Source: JABDQZ01 sp963801985 (GTDB lineage: Bacteria > Pseudomonadota > Gammaproteobacteria > Chromatiales > Chromatiaceae). Taken from it: a stretch of DNA of 64,000 nucleotides. Below, in pieces: positions 35,412-44,365 of the stretch; position 1 is the stretch's first letter; each line of letters opens with the position of its first letter. The position numbers and the translations under genes are program-made. The notes beneath the pieces were generated by a model. The model was given only the letters and a program-made list of their open reading frames with translations, searched no databases and had not been told where the DNA came from. The stretch covers positions 124,001-188,000 of the forward strand of contig CAWDGV010000007.1 of NCBI GenBank assembly GCA_963801985.1, in the 5' to 3' direction.

Positions 35412-36797
35412 TCAGATAACCTTGGAAAAACTGGATTTCAGTTTTTGCTGTTTCATGTAAATGTCGAACACCATGCAGATGTTTCGTATCAGGAATCGTC
35501 CCTTGGGCATAACGGTGATTTGTTTGTCGTCGTATGCAAGCAGTCCATCATCAGCCATTTCCTGTAAAGCATTCAGTTCTTCCTGGAAATATTCATGAAA
35601 ATCAAGGTCCCACTTGTTGGCAATTGTGGAAAATTCAAGCTGGAAATTACAGATTAATCCAGTGATGACGTCACGCCGAATCTCATCGTCACGGGTCAGT
35701 CTTAAACCCCGGAAAACGGGCAACAGGTTCTGGTCGATAACTGCATAATAGTCATCGAGTGTTTTAAGGTTCTGTGAATAGGTAGGTCCAACCATGCCAA
35801 TTGAGGTAATTCCCAGGCCGATCAGATCGCATTCGGCATGCGTTGAGTAACCCTGGAAATTTCGGTAAAGGGAACCTTCGCGCTGGGCAACAGCCAGCTC
35901 ATCATTCGGCTTGGCGAAATGGTCCATGCCGATATAGACGTAGCCGGCACCGGCCAGCTTGTCTGCCGTCATGGTCAGGATATCCAGTTTTTCCTGGGGT
36001 ACAGGCAGCTCGGCCTCATTTATCCTTCTTTGAGGTTTAAATATCTGCGGCAAGTGCGCGTAGTTAAAAACTGACAAGCGGTCAGGGGAAGCATCGATTA
36101 TTTTATCCAGTGTTTTTTCAAATGATTTTACTGATTGAAATGGCAGGCCATAGATTAGATCAATACTCATTGACCTGAAGCCTTCATTCCTGGCGGCTTC
36201 CAGTACTGTCAGGGTCTGTTCCTCTGACTGGATCCGGTTAACGGCTTTCTGAACATCGGCATCAAAATCCTGAACACCAAGGCTCATTCGATTAAAACCA
36301 ACATCGCGGAGCAGGGCAATGGTTTCCGGGCTGGCTTCCCTTGGATCGATTTCGATAGAATATTCGCCGGTATCATCATCAAGCAGTTTGAAGTTTTTGC
36401 CGGTCTCACGCATCAGTTCGGCCATCTGCTCATGACTGATGAAAGTCGGTGTTCCACCGCCCCAGTGCAGCTGTTCTACTGTCCTGTCGTCATCAAATAA
36501 AGCACTCTGCAACTGCATTTCACGGTAGACATGGTCAAGGTAAGGCTGAGCCTTGGTTCGGTCCTTGGTGGCTATCTTGTTGCAGCCGCAGTAGAAGCAA
36601 ACGGTATCGCAAAACGGGATATGAAAATAAAGCGACAAACCCTGGCCAGTAGTATTACTCGCATTTGCAACCTGTTTGTAAGCCTCACGATCAAAATCTT
36701 CAGAAAACTGTACGGCCGTCGGATACGATGTGTATCGAGGGCCCGACTGGTCATATTTTTTTATTAGATCAAAATCAAATACGAGTTGCTGCTTCAT
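35412..36797 (-). CDS. hemN: Oxygen-independent coproporphyrinogen III oxidase
   Basis: Radical SAM enzyme of heme synthesis that works without O2. It has 461 residues. The [4Fe-4S] motif CDTVCFYCGCNKI lies near 62. HWGGGTPTF, the ISIEIDPRE-like strand, MSLGVQDFD and SIDLIYGLPFQ follow, with YIGMDHFAKPNDELA near 312. Low-oxygen heme supply fits the cbb3 oxidase and FNR-type regulator in this genome, but I saw no FNR box in the 50 bases upstream, so it may be co-transcribed with 36848-37168. Confidence 0.96.
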   Translation of the reverse strand: MKQQLVFDFDLIKKYDQSGPRYTSYPTAVQFSEDFDREAYKQVANASNTTGQGLSLYFHIPFCDTVCFYCGCNKIATKDRTKAQPYLDHVYREMQLQSALFDDDRTVEQLHWGGGTPTFISHEQMAELMRETGKNFKLLDDDTGEYSIEIDPREASPETIALLRDVGFNRMSLGVQDFDADVQKAVNRIQSEEQTLTVLEAARNEGFRSMSIDLIYGLPFQSVKSFEKTLDKIIDASPDRLSVFNYAHLPQIFKPQRRINEAELPVPQEKLDILTMTADKLAGAGYVYIGMDHFAKPNDELAVAQREGSLYRNFQGYSTHAECDLIGLGITSIGMVGPTYSQNLKTLDDYYAVIDQNLLPVFRGLRLTRDDEIRRDVITGLICNFQLEFSTIANKWDLDFHEYFQEELNALQEMADDGLLAYDDKQITVMPKGRFLIRNICMVFDIYMKQQKLKSSFSKVI

Positions 36798-36847
36798 GAA
36801 GGCCTCTAGAAAGTTATTATTGAATTATTCTTTGAATGCCAGACCGG

Positions 36848-37168
36848 TTAGTCCTCTTCAGGAACATCAAGGCCTTTACGGTGGGTTTCGTTGATCTGTT
36901 TTAACAATGTATGAAAAGGTATTTCCTCAGCGTAACGGTATGTCATCTCCATAAACGGGAGATCTTCCCGGCCAAATGCATAGGTGCCTTCACACATGTC
37001 GCGATAAACTTTTTCGACGCCATCTTCGAGTGGCTCAAGATAAGGCGGAAAACGGGTTAATGTCTCCTCTTCAAAAAGCAGGCATTCCTTAAGATCGGCG
37101 ACTTCAAATTTGGCCTGTTTTACCCATTCTATATACTCTTCTGCAGTTCTTGCTCGTTGTAAACTCAT
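36848..37168 (-). CDS. Conserved hypothetical protein
   Basis: 106 residues, charged and acidic, with no signal or membrane segment. MSLQRARTAEEYIEWVKQAKFEV opens it, GREDLPFMEMTYRYAEEIPF is near 65, and it closes with LLKQINETHRKGLD. I have the impression of a family common in Gammaproteobacteria, but no function is known to me. It sits nine bases after prmB and before hemN on the same strand, so it is likely co-transcribed. Confidence 0.65.
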   Translation of the reverse strand: MSLQRARTAEEYIEWVKQAKFEVADLKECLLFEEETLTRFPPYLEPLEDGVEKVYRDMCEGTYAFGREDLPFMEMTYRYAEEIPFHTLLKQINETHRKGLDVPEED

Positions 37169-37177
37169 TGCTTAACC

Positions 37178-38083
37178 TCAAAACTCATTCTGATATCGAT
37201 CCAGTTCCTGTTTTGTCAGGATAAATACCCCGTCACCCCCATGTTCAAATTCAATCCAGTTGAACTCGACATTGGGATAACGTTGCATTAACAGGTCGGC
37301 ACTGGCGCCAACTTCGACAATAATGATACCACTTGCTGACAGAAACGATGATGCCTGTTTGAGTATCCGGGTAACAATGTCCATTCCGTCATTGCCGGCG
37401 GTCAGCCCCAGCTTTGGTTCATTGAGATATTCGGCTGGGAGCTGGCTGTATTCCTCCTCTGAAACATAGGGAGGATTGGATACAATCAGGTCAAAATGTT
37501 GCGGTGGTATCGCTGAAAACACGTCAGATCTCAATGCGCTGACCTGGTCTTCAAGGTGGTGCTGCTGAATATTGGTCCGGGCGACAGCCAGGGCTTCATC
37601 TGAAATGTCAGTGAGTAATACTTTTGCCTGCGGCAGGGCATAAGCGCTGGCAATGCCGATACAGCCACTGCCGGTGCATAAATCCAGAACTGAACCGACT
37701 GTATCGGGCTCAATCCAGGGATAATAGGCCTGTTCAATCAGCTCGGCTATAGGTGAGCGGGGAACCAGGACCTGTTCATTGACATGAAACTCAAGACCGG
37801 CAAAAAATGCCTGACCAGTCAGGTAGGATAGTGGTTTTCGGGTCTGGATTCTTTGTCGGGCCAGGTCGGTAATCTGCATTTTTTCCAGGTCAGTAATATG
37901 GCAGTCCAGATACTCTTTTGGCAGTGAATAGTCCATGGACAAAACATGCAGGACTAGCGCCATTGCTTCATCAAGGTAACTGTTCGTGCCATGCCCCAGA
38001 AAGATGTCGTTTCGTTTGAACTCACTGGCTGTCCATCTGACCATGTCTCGCAGGGTTGTCAGGTTAATCGGGTGGTTTTCCAT
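37178..38083 (-). CDS. prmB: 50S ribosomal protein L3 glutamine methyltransferase
   Basis: N5-glutamine methyltransferase acting on ribosomal protein L3. It has 301 residues. The PrmB/HemK-type features are the SAM motif VLDLCTGSGCIGIA near 138 and the catalytic NPPYVS near 207. The N-terminal HYGHGTNSYLDE-like segment (here FLGHGTNSYLDE) separates PrmB from PrmC. GLTAGNDGMDI follows. It is divergent from the sensor kinase. Confidence 0.93.
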   Translation of the reverse strand: MENHPINLTTLRDMVRWTASEFKRNDIFLGHGTNSYLDEAMALVLHVLSMDYSLPKEYLDCHITDLEKMQITDLARQRIQTRKPLSYLTGQAFFAGLEFHVNEQVLVPRSPIAELIEQAYYPWIEPDTVGSVLDLCTGSGCIGIASAYALPQAKVLLTDISDEALAVARTNIQQHHLEDQVSALRSDVFSAIPPQHFDLIVSNPPYVSEEEYSQLPAEYLNEPKLGLTAGNDGMDIVTRILKQASSFLSASGIIIVEVGASADLLMQRYPNVEFNWIEFEHGGDGVFILTKQELDRYQNEF

Positions 38084-38119
38084 CGAAAGCGTCTACTCCG
38101 GTGAGAAAGGGGTAATCAA

Positions 38120-38132
38120 TTGAAATTTTCAA
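38120..38132. promoter_or_regulatory. Small palindrome between prmB and the sensor kinase
   Basis: TTGAAATTTTCAA is a perfect 13-base dyad in the 127-base divergent gap. It resembles an FNR half-site pair, but the central spacing is one base short, so FNR is unlikely. It may be an operator or chance AT-rich symmetry. Confidence 0.25.
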
Positions 38133-38210
38133 ATTAGAATGTGCATGCTATGCAATAATGAATTGAAAAAACAGGTCTTAATGCTTATCAGTTAACCGAT
38201 TACGGGAAAG

Positions 38211-40160
38211 ATGCGCTTTTTTTATACACTTAAATTTCAGATTGGATTGGCGTTATTTTGCCTTGTCATGGCACTTGCCGGCTCTGTTTTTGTTTCCCAG
38301 TACATGCTGGAGGAACTGCTTAATGCTGAAAAAATCATTCAGCTTGGCGGCAAGCTGCAAAAATCTTCACAACAGATGTCGATGCAGGCGATGAATTATA
38401 TCGCCAGCACGCCATCTGACAGTTCTACCTACGACCGGGATTTAAAACTGTATTACCAAGACCTGATGTCTCATATCGAGACTTTTGACATGATTGAAGA
38501 AGCCTTTATGTCAAAGCAATTCAGTCAGGACATGACGGGCATGGATGACATGATGGAGGCTTCTCTAAGCGATGAAGTTGAACAGGTGGTGAAATCTTTG
38601 CATCAAACCTGGCTGGACTGGCGTCAAAAACTCATGTCACACCTGGGGGAGAGCGTTTCAATGCCCCAGTTAACCATGGCTGCCCGCTACATCAATAATA
38701 ATGGTAATGAACTGACTCTGGCGACCAACCAGTTGATTGAGCAGTTGGCAGAACATGCATACTACCGCAAGGAACAACTCGAACAGCTTAACCGGTTTTT
38801 ACTTTTCTTTTCCGTGTTGACAGTGCTGGGCATTATTTTCTGGTTTTATAAGCGTGTCATCATACCGCTTGGAGAAACCAGCCAGGTCATGAAAAAAATT
38901 GCACTGGGCAATTTTGAGCAACGACTGCCGCTGAGGGGTAATGATGAAATTACCCAGATGAACCAACAGTTCAACCATCTCAGCCATCAGCTTAATTCAT
39001 TATTCCAGTTGATGACCCGGCTACATGAAGGCGGAAATCTGGATGAAATATTACGATTTATCTCTGAAGAATTTTCCCGACTGTTACCATTGGACTGGAT
39101 AGGTATCCTGTTCGTAACCGGTGATGGCAAGATTCAACTGGAAAGAGGTTATGCAGATCAGCATGCGGAAAACTTTGGTTCAATCCGTTTTGAACTCAGT
39201 GGTACCCTGCTCGAACAATCTCTTGTTTCACAGCAACCCTTGCATATTCCGGATATTGAAGCCCGTTTGAAGGAAAACAAGGTTTATAAATTTCTCAATA
39301 TACTGGTGCAAAAAAACTGCAAGGAAGCGATTTTTGTGCCACTGGAAAAACAGGTTGCATTGCAGGGTGTACTGGTTTTTGCGTCAAAACAGTCGCATTC
39401 CTACACCCCTGAACATCTTGCATTGCTGAAAAATTTATCATTGCTGATTACATTAAGTTTTAGCCGTACTGTAAAGCTGGCTGACTATCAACATCTGGCT
39501 GCGATTGGGCGTTTTGCAACCGGCATTGCACATGAAATCAGAAGTCCACTTGCCACCATTCACATGGCACTCGACTATTTCAAAAACAGTGACTTGAACG
39601 ACAATATTCGCAAGCGCGCATTGCTGGCTGGAGAAGAGGCAGAGCGGGTAAAACGACTGATGGAGGATATCCTGCTGTATGCAAAGCCTTTGCAAATTCA
39701 AACCCGTGCAGTTGATTTCAAAAAAGTTGTGGAGGAAACAGCGGCTTTGTATGAACCACAATTAGCCGTGAAAAATCTCTTTTTTGAGTTGATTGCTACG
39801 CGTGATGTGCCTTTTGTTGGTGCTGACCTGGATCGACTTAAACAAGTGTTGATCAACCTGCTATTAAACGCCATTCAGGCATCTGATGAAGGTGGCACGA
39901 TTGTTTGTATCCTGAGCACTGAGCCGGATACCGGGTGGATCAATATGCAGCTTATTAATCGGGGGCAGGTGATACCGGCAGGAGTGATTGAAAAAGTATT
40001 TGAGCCTTTCTATACCACCAGGGCACATGGTACTGGCCTGGGTCTGAATATCGCCAAGCGCATTATTGAAGCGCATGGTGGTGAAATACAGGTAAATTCA
40101 AATCCTGAAAATGGCACCACGTTTGAAATTGCACTGCCCCCGGTACAGCTTTCTGACTAA
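38211..40160 (+). CDS. Membrane sensor histidine kinase (HAMP-GAF-HisKA-HATPase), orphan
   Basis: 649 residues. There is a membrane segment at about 9-30 and a mostly helical periplasmic domain at about 31-195, rich in Met and Gln. A second membrane segment at about 198-217 (LLFFSVLTVLGIIFWF) is followed by HAMP, then a GAF-like domain at about 285-425. The phosphoacceptor is H441 in GIAHEIRSPLATIH. The ATPase has NLLLNAIQAS and GTGLGLNIAKRIIEAHGG. No response regulator is adjacent, so its partner is elsewhere. The class resembles NtrB-like kinases that work with sigma-54 activators; its signal is unknown. Confidence 0.88.
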   Translation: MRFFYTLKFQIGLALFCLVMALAGSVFVSQYMLEELLNAEKIIQLGGKLQKSSQQMSMQAMNYIASTPSDSSTYDRDLKLYYQDLMSHIETFDMIEEAFMSKQFSQDMTGMDDMMEASLSDEVEQVVKSLHQTWLDWRQKLMSHLGESVSMPQLTMAARYINNNGNELTLATNQLIEQLAEHAYYRKEQLEQLNRFLLFFSVLTVLGIIFWFYKRVIIPLGETSQVMKKIALGNFEQRLPLRGNDEITQMNQQFNHLSHQLNSLFQLMTRLHEGGNLDEILRFISEEFSRLLPLDWIGILFVTGDGKIQLERGYADQHAENFGSIRFELSGTLLEQSLVSQQPLHIPDIEARLKENKVYKFLNILVQKNCKEAIFVPLEKQVALQGVLVFASKQSHSYTPEHLALLKNLSLLITLSFSRTVKLADYQHLAAIGRFATGIAHEIRSPLATIHMALDYFKNSDLNDNIRKRALLAGEEAERVKRLMEDILLYAKPLQIQTRAVDFKKVVEETAALYEPQLAVKNLFFELIATRDVPFVGADLDRLKQVLINLLLNAIQASDEGGTIVCILSTEPDTGWINMQLINRGQVIPAGVIEKVFEPFYTTRAHGTGLGLNIAKRIIEAHGGEIQVNSNPENGTTFEIALPPVQLSD

Positions 40161-40173
40161 GTGCTGTACCGGG
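40139..40173. terminator. Inverted repeat across the kinase stop codon
   Basis: CCCGGTACAGC (40139-40149) and GCTGTACCGGG (40163-40173) form a perfect 11-bp stem around a 13-base loop that contains the TAA stop of the kinase. There is no T-run on either side, so a factor-independent terminator is doubtful. It could be an RNA-stabilising 3' hairpin between the convergent kinase and iscR. Confidence 0.5.
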
Positions 40174-40184
40174 AAAACGGGTGA

Positions 40185-40637
40185 TCAGGCAGCCTGGTTA
40201 TCAAGTGTGGCCTTGTTGCCACAGCCCTGTTTGGGTTCGCCTTTATCGACCAGTTCCTGTAACGATATCTCGGTAAGGAATTCATAGATCTGTTTGCTCA
40301 GATCATTCCACAGGCTATGGGTCAGACAACGCTGTCCTGACTGGCAGTCTTCCTTGCCCTTGCAGCGGGTAAATTCAACCCATTCATCAACTGCACAGAT
40401 AATATTGGCGACTGAAATTTCTGCGGCAGGCCGCCCCAGAAAATATCCACCCCCAGGGCCGCGTACACCCTTGACCAGACCTTTGGCCCTGAGTGATGCA
40501 AACAATTGCTCAAGATAGGAAAGTGAAATTCCCTGGTTATTGGAAATATCAGCCAGGGTGACAGGTTTTTTTTCACCATGTAGTGCCAGGTCCAGCATGG
40601 CAGTTACTGCATAACGTCCTTTTGTTGAAAGTCTCAT
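40185..40637 (-). CDS. iscR: Rrf2-family iron-sulfur regulator IscR
   Basis: 150 residues. The winged-helix N-terminus MRLSTKGRYAVTAMLDLALH and VRGPGGGYFLGRPA are typical. The cluster cysteines are spaced as in E. coli IscR: RCKGKEDCQSGQRC near 92-104. In most relatives iscSUA follow on the same strand; here the gene ends against the convergent kinase, so it is an orphan copy in this region. GAGG precedes the ATG. A promoter and a palindrome over the predicted start point upstream suggest autoregulation. Confidence 0.92.
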   Translation of the reverse strand: MRLSTKGRYAVTAMLDLALHGEKKPVTLADISNNQGISLSYLEQLFASLRAKGLVKGVRGPGGGYFLGRPAAEISVANIICAVDEWVEFTRCKGKEDCQSGQRCLTHSLWNDLSKQIYEFLTEISLQELVDKGEPKQGCGNKATLDNQAA

Positions 40638-40678
40638 TGTTAAGCCTCGCGTTGTCAGGTTTTCAATAAAATTAAAAA

Positions 40679-40730
40679 CCTAGTAATTTACTAGGGAATA
40701 AGATTAGCACTAGTATTTAGTGGTTGACAA
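40679..40730 (-). promoter_or_regulatory. iscR promoter with operator-like palindrome
   Basis: On the minus strand TTGTCA (40730-40725), an 18-base spacer and TAATCT (40706-40701) predict a start near 40694. The perfect 17-base dyad CCTAGTAA-T-TTACTAGG (40679-40695) covers that start. An outer 8-base inverted pair, CGTTGTCA at 40650 and TGACAACG at 40725, flanks it. An IscR or other Rrf2-type operator is plausible. It is not a clear match to the E. coli IscR type 1 or type 2 site. Confidence 0.5.
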
Positions 40731-40772
40731 CGTTTTATGCAAAAAAAACCGGAAAAAGTCAGTAAGGACTAT

Positions 40773-41258
40773 TCAGCAGATACTGCGTACTTCTTCGTCG
40801 GATGCTGTGTGAGTAGATTGAAGCTTAAAAATGTGGCCCTGATGCAGGCAATAGCTTAACCATTTGGAGATGAATACATTGGCCTTCCATTTCATGAGCA
40901 GGCCAGGGTGCTCGTAAGTGTGTATGACTGGCAGGTATTTTTGTTTTAGATCAATGACTTCCAGTTGCTTAGAGTCATGGTAAACACGTAGAACGGTATC
41001 TGGATCAGCTTCTTTGGAAGGCTTGAAAAAGTAGGTCAGGTGAATCAGGGAAGTGTAGGGGGATTGCTCCAGGATCTCCAGGTGCAGATCAATATGCGGT
41101 AATCGTGTCGACAGGTTTTTACCTTGCATCAATTTAAGCTCGGGAGCCAGCTTGAGTAGCAGGTAATAATTTTCTTCACAAAGATCCATAAGTTGACCAA
41201 CACTGGGTTTGAACTTGAGTGTGCCGGTCAGTTTCCATGGAAAATTGGGTTTTTGCAT
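40773..41258 (-). CDS. DUF1249 family protein (YqiB-like)
   Basis: 161 residues from the ATG at 41258, which has AGGA six bases upstream. A longer open frame to 41483 only overlaps the divergent acyltransferase and is rejected. QLMDLCEENYYLLLKL, the central YTSLIHLTYF strand, TVLRVYHDSKQLEVIDL and the final WLSYCLHQGH match the YqiB/DUF1249 family of unknown function. In E. coli yqiB lies between nudF and cpdA; here those neighbours are absent. It is cytoplasmic, with no membrane segment. Confidence 0.8.
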   Translation of the reverse strand: MQKPNFPWKLTGTLKFKPSVGQLMDLCEENYYLLLKLAPELKLMQGKNLSTRLPHIDLHLEILEQSPYTSLIHLTYFFKPSKEADPDTVLRVYHDSKQLEVIDLKQKYLPVIHTYEHPGLLMKWKANVFISKWLSYCLHQGHIFKLQSTHTASDEEVRSIC

Positions 41259-41368
41259 TTTGATCCTGTAGTGAATTCGTAAGTTAAAGTCTATTATAGC
41301 GATCTTTATCATTCTTACTTCTGCATGATTCATGCTTGAATTAATTTCAAAATTTCCATCAGAATCCC

Positions 41369-42310
41369 ATGGACAGCCCACTAATAAAAACCGGTAAAGA
41401 ATTTTCGCGTCAATTACTTCATCCCAGATATTGGCTGGCATGGATCGCTGTCGGTATTTTTTACCTTGTTTCTTTACTGCCAATTTCGGTGTTGGACGGT
41501 ATCGGAGTGAAGCTGGGGCGTCTTCTGGCGAAAAAAAACAAAAAGCGTTTCAAGATTGTAAAGATCAATCTTGAATTATGTTTCCCGGAAAAAGAAGCAG
41601 AAGAAATTGATCGCATGGTTATTCAGCATTTTGAGTTTCTGATGCGAGCTATTATGCACTATGGCCTGACCTGGTGGGCTTCCGAGAAAAGATTACAGAA
41701 GTATCTCGATTTGCAGGGGTTTGAGCAGGTTAAGCAACTGCAGGAGTCAGGCCATAACATCATTATATTGCTGTCACACTGTACCGGGCTGGAGTTTGCT
41801 GTTTCTGCCATTTCCCAGCAATTTCCCAGTAGTGGTCCTTATAAATCATTTGATCACCCGGTAGTGGATTGGTTAATTGCACGAGCCAGAACAAGGTTTA
41901 ATGATTTGCAGGCTTTCACTAGAAATGAAGGTTTGCGTCCAATTATCAAACAGGCCAAACAGGGACGGGTGATAATCTATCTCGCCGATGAAGACCTCGG
42001 GCCGGATGTGTCAGTTTTTGCAACATTTTTTGGCATCAACAAGGCTACTATACCGATGCTGGGTCGCCTGGCTCATTCCTGTAAAGCAAAAGTATTACCA
42101 GCGATCAGCTGTTATGACGAGCAACAGCATCGATACAGGGTTACGCTTTTCCCACCGCTTGAAAATTTTCCTACTCTCGAGCAACAGTCAGATGCAGAAT
42201 TGATGAATCAGATGATTGAAACGACCGTAAGAAGCTGTCCACTTCAATATTTCTGGACACTGAAGTTCTTTAAAACACGTCCTGCTGGAGAGTCAAAAAT
42301 ATATCCATAA
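41369..42310 (+). CDS. Lipid A biosynthesis lauroyl/myristoyl acyltransferase family protein
   Basis: 313 residues. One membrane segment lies at about 22-42. The LpxL/LpxM-type acyltransferase region has the catalytic pair in SHCTGLEF (H-x4-E) near 136, and later DEDLGPDVSVFATFFG near 209 and LGRLAHSCKAKVLP. It transfers a secondary acyl chain to lipid A at the inner membrane. It is single and far from other lpx genes, so LpxL versus LpxM or LpxP cannot be decided. It is convergent with the Smr gene. Confidence 0.88.
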   Translation: MDSPLIKTGKEFSRQLLHPRYWLAWIAVGIFYLVSLLPISVLDGIGVKLGRLLAKKNKKRFKIVKINLELCFPEKEAEEIDRMVIQHFEFLMRAIMHYGLTWWASEKRLQKYLDLQGFEQVKQLQESGHNIIILLSHCTGLEFAVSAISQQFPSSGPYKSFDHPVVDWLIARARTRFNDLQAFTRNEGLRPIIKQAKQGRVIIYLADEDLGPDVSVFATFFGINKATIPMLGRLAHSCKAKVLPAISCYDEQQHRYRVTLFPPLENFPTLEQQSDAELMNQMIETTVRSCPLQYFWTLKFFKTRPAGESKIYP

Positions 42311-42319
42311 AGATCGGCG

Positions 42320-42859
42320 TTAGAAATCCTGTGGATGACGTTTGCGGGATAACAGCACATAAGTAGCACCGGTTCCACCGTTCCAGCGGGGCGCAGAACA
42401 GAAAGCCAGCACTTCATCACGCTGTCTAAGCCATTGGTTAGTTTTTTGCTTCAATACGGGTTGCTGGTCTTTAGAGCCCTGGCCCTTTCCGTGAATCACA
42501 ATGATACAGCGTCTATGTCGTTGCAGAGCCTGTTGCAGGAATCGCGCCATGGCTTGCCTGGCATCAACAACACGCATGCCGTGTAAATCGAGTGTTGCCT
42601 CCGCTTCAATATAACCACGCCGGAGATCATCAAAAAGCCGGTTCTGGATTCCCGGGCGCTTAAAAGACAACTCGTCACCGGTTTCAATATTCATATCTGC
42701 AAAATCTTCTGTGTCTTCATCTCCAACAGGAAGCTTCAATGGTACCGGGCGGCGTTTTTTTGTGACCGGCGGGATGCGGTCGTCCTTTAGTGGAGTGACA
42801 TCCGCCATTGCTGCGTTAAACAGGCTGTCATTTTCTTTATGATCTTGATCGTCGTTCAT
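42320..42859 (-). CDS. Smr-domain protein (SmrA/YdaL-like)
   Basis: 179 residues. A charged N-terminal half with a FADMNIETGDELSF-like segment precedes a Smr domain at about 90-178, opened by the signature LDLHGMRVVDARQAM and holding VIHGKGQGSK, then ending NGGTGATYVLL. The Smr domain is the nicking endonuclease domain of MutS2 and of free-standing ribosome-rescue nucleases such as SmrB. A role in cleaving mRNA at collided ribosomes or in DNA is possible; the sequence does not decide. It is divergent from surE. Confidence 0.82.
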   Translation of the reverse strand: MNDDQDHKENDSLFNAAMADVTPLKDDRIPPVTKKRRPVPLKLPVGDEDTEDFADMNIETGDELSFKRPGIQNRLFDDLRRGYIEAEATLDLHGMRVVDARQAMARFLQQALQRHRRCIIVIHGKGQGSKDQQPVLKQKTNQWLRQRDEVLAFCSAPRWNGGTGATYVLLSRKRHPQDF

Positions 42860-42953
42860 ATTCAGGCCGGATAATTTTAAAATGGGACTGTCTCGTGAAG
42901 CGGTTTTGCCGTATATTCCAGTGATTAAGTGAATGTATTTTATTTATTATCTG

Positions 42954-43703
42954 ATGCACATCCTAATCAGTAACGACGATGGTTTCCAGGCTCCAGGGAT
43001 TTTGAAACTGGTGGAAGTTCTCAAGACAATTGCCGATGTCAGTGTCGTTGCACCAGAAACCAACCGTAGCGGGGCCAGTAACTCACTGACTCTGGAGTAT
43101 CCTCTGAGAGCCAGGCATCATCCCGACAACTTTGTCAGTGTTGACGGCACGCCGACGGACTGTGTTCACCTGGCCATTACCGGCCTGTTGCAAGACGAAC
43201 CCGACATGGTGGTGTCAGGCATCAACGCCGGAGCCAACCTGGGCGATGATGTTTTGTATTCCGGTACTGTTGCAGCAGCTACCGAGGGACGTTTTTTGGG
43301 GTTTCCCGCGCTGGCTGTTTCCATGGAATCACACGATCCGAAATATTACGAGACGGGTGCCCGCGTTGCGCTGGAACTGGTAGCCCTGTTAAACAGCAAT
43401 CCAATGAATGTCTCGAGTATCCTGAATGTTAATGTGCCTGATGTTCCCTATGAGGAATTAAAAGGCTTCAGGAGCACACGACTTGGACACCGCCACAAGG
43501 CAGAACCGGTGGTTCAGTCTAAAGATCCCAGGGGTAAAACGATCTATTGGGTGGGTCCGGCAGGGGCCGAACAGGATGCGGGACCGGGCACTGACTTTCA
43601 TGCTGTCAGGGAAGGTTATGTATCGGTTACGCCAATCAAGATCGACCTGACGCACCAGGATGTTTTAGCTTCAGTTTCTGACTGGCTGGAGAAGCTGGAT
43701 TAA
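42954..43703 (+). CDS. surE: 5'/3'-nucleotidase SurE
   Basis: Survival protein E, a divalent-metal nucleotidase acting on nucleoside monophosphates and short polyphosphate. From ATG 42954 it has 249 residues beginning MHILISNDDGFQAPGI, the metal-binding N-terminus; an earlier ATG at 42933 is less like the family. SGASNSLTLEYPLRA, VDGTPTDCVHLAI, SGINAGANLGDDVLYSGTVAAA and GTDFHAVREGYVSVTP are present. It is followed at two bases by pcm, the classic stationary-phase set. Confidence 0.96.
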   Translation: MHILISNDDGFQAPGILKLVEVLKTIADVSVVAPETNRSGASNSLTLEYPLRARHHPDNFVSVDGTPTDCVHLAITGLLQDEPDMVVSGINAGANLGDDVLYSGTVAAATEGRFLGFPALAVSMESHDPKYYETGARVALELVALLNSNPMNVSSILNVNVPDVPYEELKGFRSTRLGHRHKAEPVVQSKDPRGKTIYWVGPAGAEQDAGPGTDFHAVREGYVSVTPIKIDLTHQDVLASVSDWLEKLD

Positions 43704-43705
43704 TT

Positions 43706-44365
43706 ATGCTGGATCATCAGGGAATAGGCATGACATCCAGGCGAACCAAGGAGCGCCTGATTAGTCGTTTGAAGGATGAAGGCATCTCGAATTTTGAAGT
43801 GCTGAATGCAATCAGGGAAATTCCCCGCCATTTATTTGTAGATGAAGCTTTGGCCAGCCGTGCTTATGAAGATACCGCATTACCAATTGGTCATGGCCAG
43901 ACAATTTCACAGCCCTACATTGTTGCCTTGATGACCCAGGTTTTGATTGAGCATCATAACCCGGTGAACTATGTCCTTGAGGTTGGTACCGGTTCAGGCT
44001 ACCAGACAGCGATTCTTTCCAGGCTGGTCACTCGTGTCTATTCTGTGGAACGCATTAAGGCGCTGAATCAACAGGCACAGAAACTTTTACGTGATATCAA
44101 GATCAGAAATGTTAAGCTCAAACATACTGACGGTGGAATGGGTATGCCTGAATATGCACCATTTGACGGTATTATTGTTACGGCAGCACCGGAGGGGATT
44201 CCACTTGGCCTGGTTAACCAGTTGAAGACAGGTGGGATTATGGTGATGCCTGTAGGCACAAAAGAAGAACAGATCCTGATTAAAATTACCAAGACTGAAA
44301 ATGATTATGAAAAGGAATTTATCGAACGAGTCAGTTTTGTGCCATTGCTCGGAGGCATTATCTAA
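43706..44365 (+). CDS. pcm: Protein-L-isoaspartate O-methyltransferase
   Basis: Repairs isoaspartyl damage using SAM. It has 219 residues from ATG 43706. The ATG at 43730 (MTSRRTKERLISRL) has AGGGA seven bases upstream and starts where relatives do, so it may be preferred (211 residues). DTALPIGHGQTISQPYIVALM, the SAM motif VLEVGTGSGYQTAIL and GIIVTAAPEGIP are diagnostic. It is coupled to yqaA with no gap. Confidence 0.95.
   Translation: MLDHQGIGMTSRRTKERLISRLKDEGISNFEVLNAIREIPRHLFVDEALASRAYEDTALPIGHGQTISQPYIVALMTQVLIEHHNPVNYVLEVGTGSGYQTAILSRLVTRVYSVERIKALNQQAQKLLRDIKIRNVKLKHTDGGMGMPEYAPFDGIIVTAAPEGIPLGLVNQLKTGGIMVMPVGTKEEQILIKITKTENDYEKEFIERVSFVPLLGGII

Noticed and set aside
38120..38132. 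FNR box between prmB and the kinase
   Set aside because: TTGAAATTTTCAA is symmetric, but it is 13 bases long and lacks the TTGAT/ATCAA halves with four-base spacing.
41259..41483. N-terminal extension of the DUF1249 gene
   Set aside because: The extra 75 residues overlap the divergent acyltransferase and lack homology. ATG 41258 has a ribosome site and fits the family.
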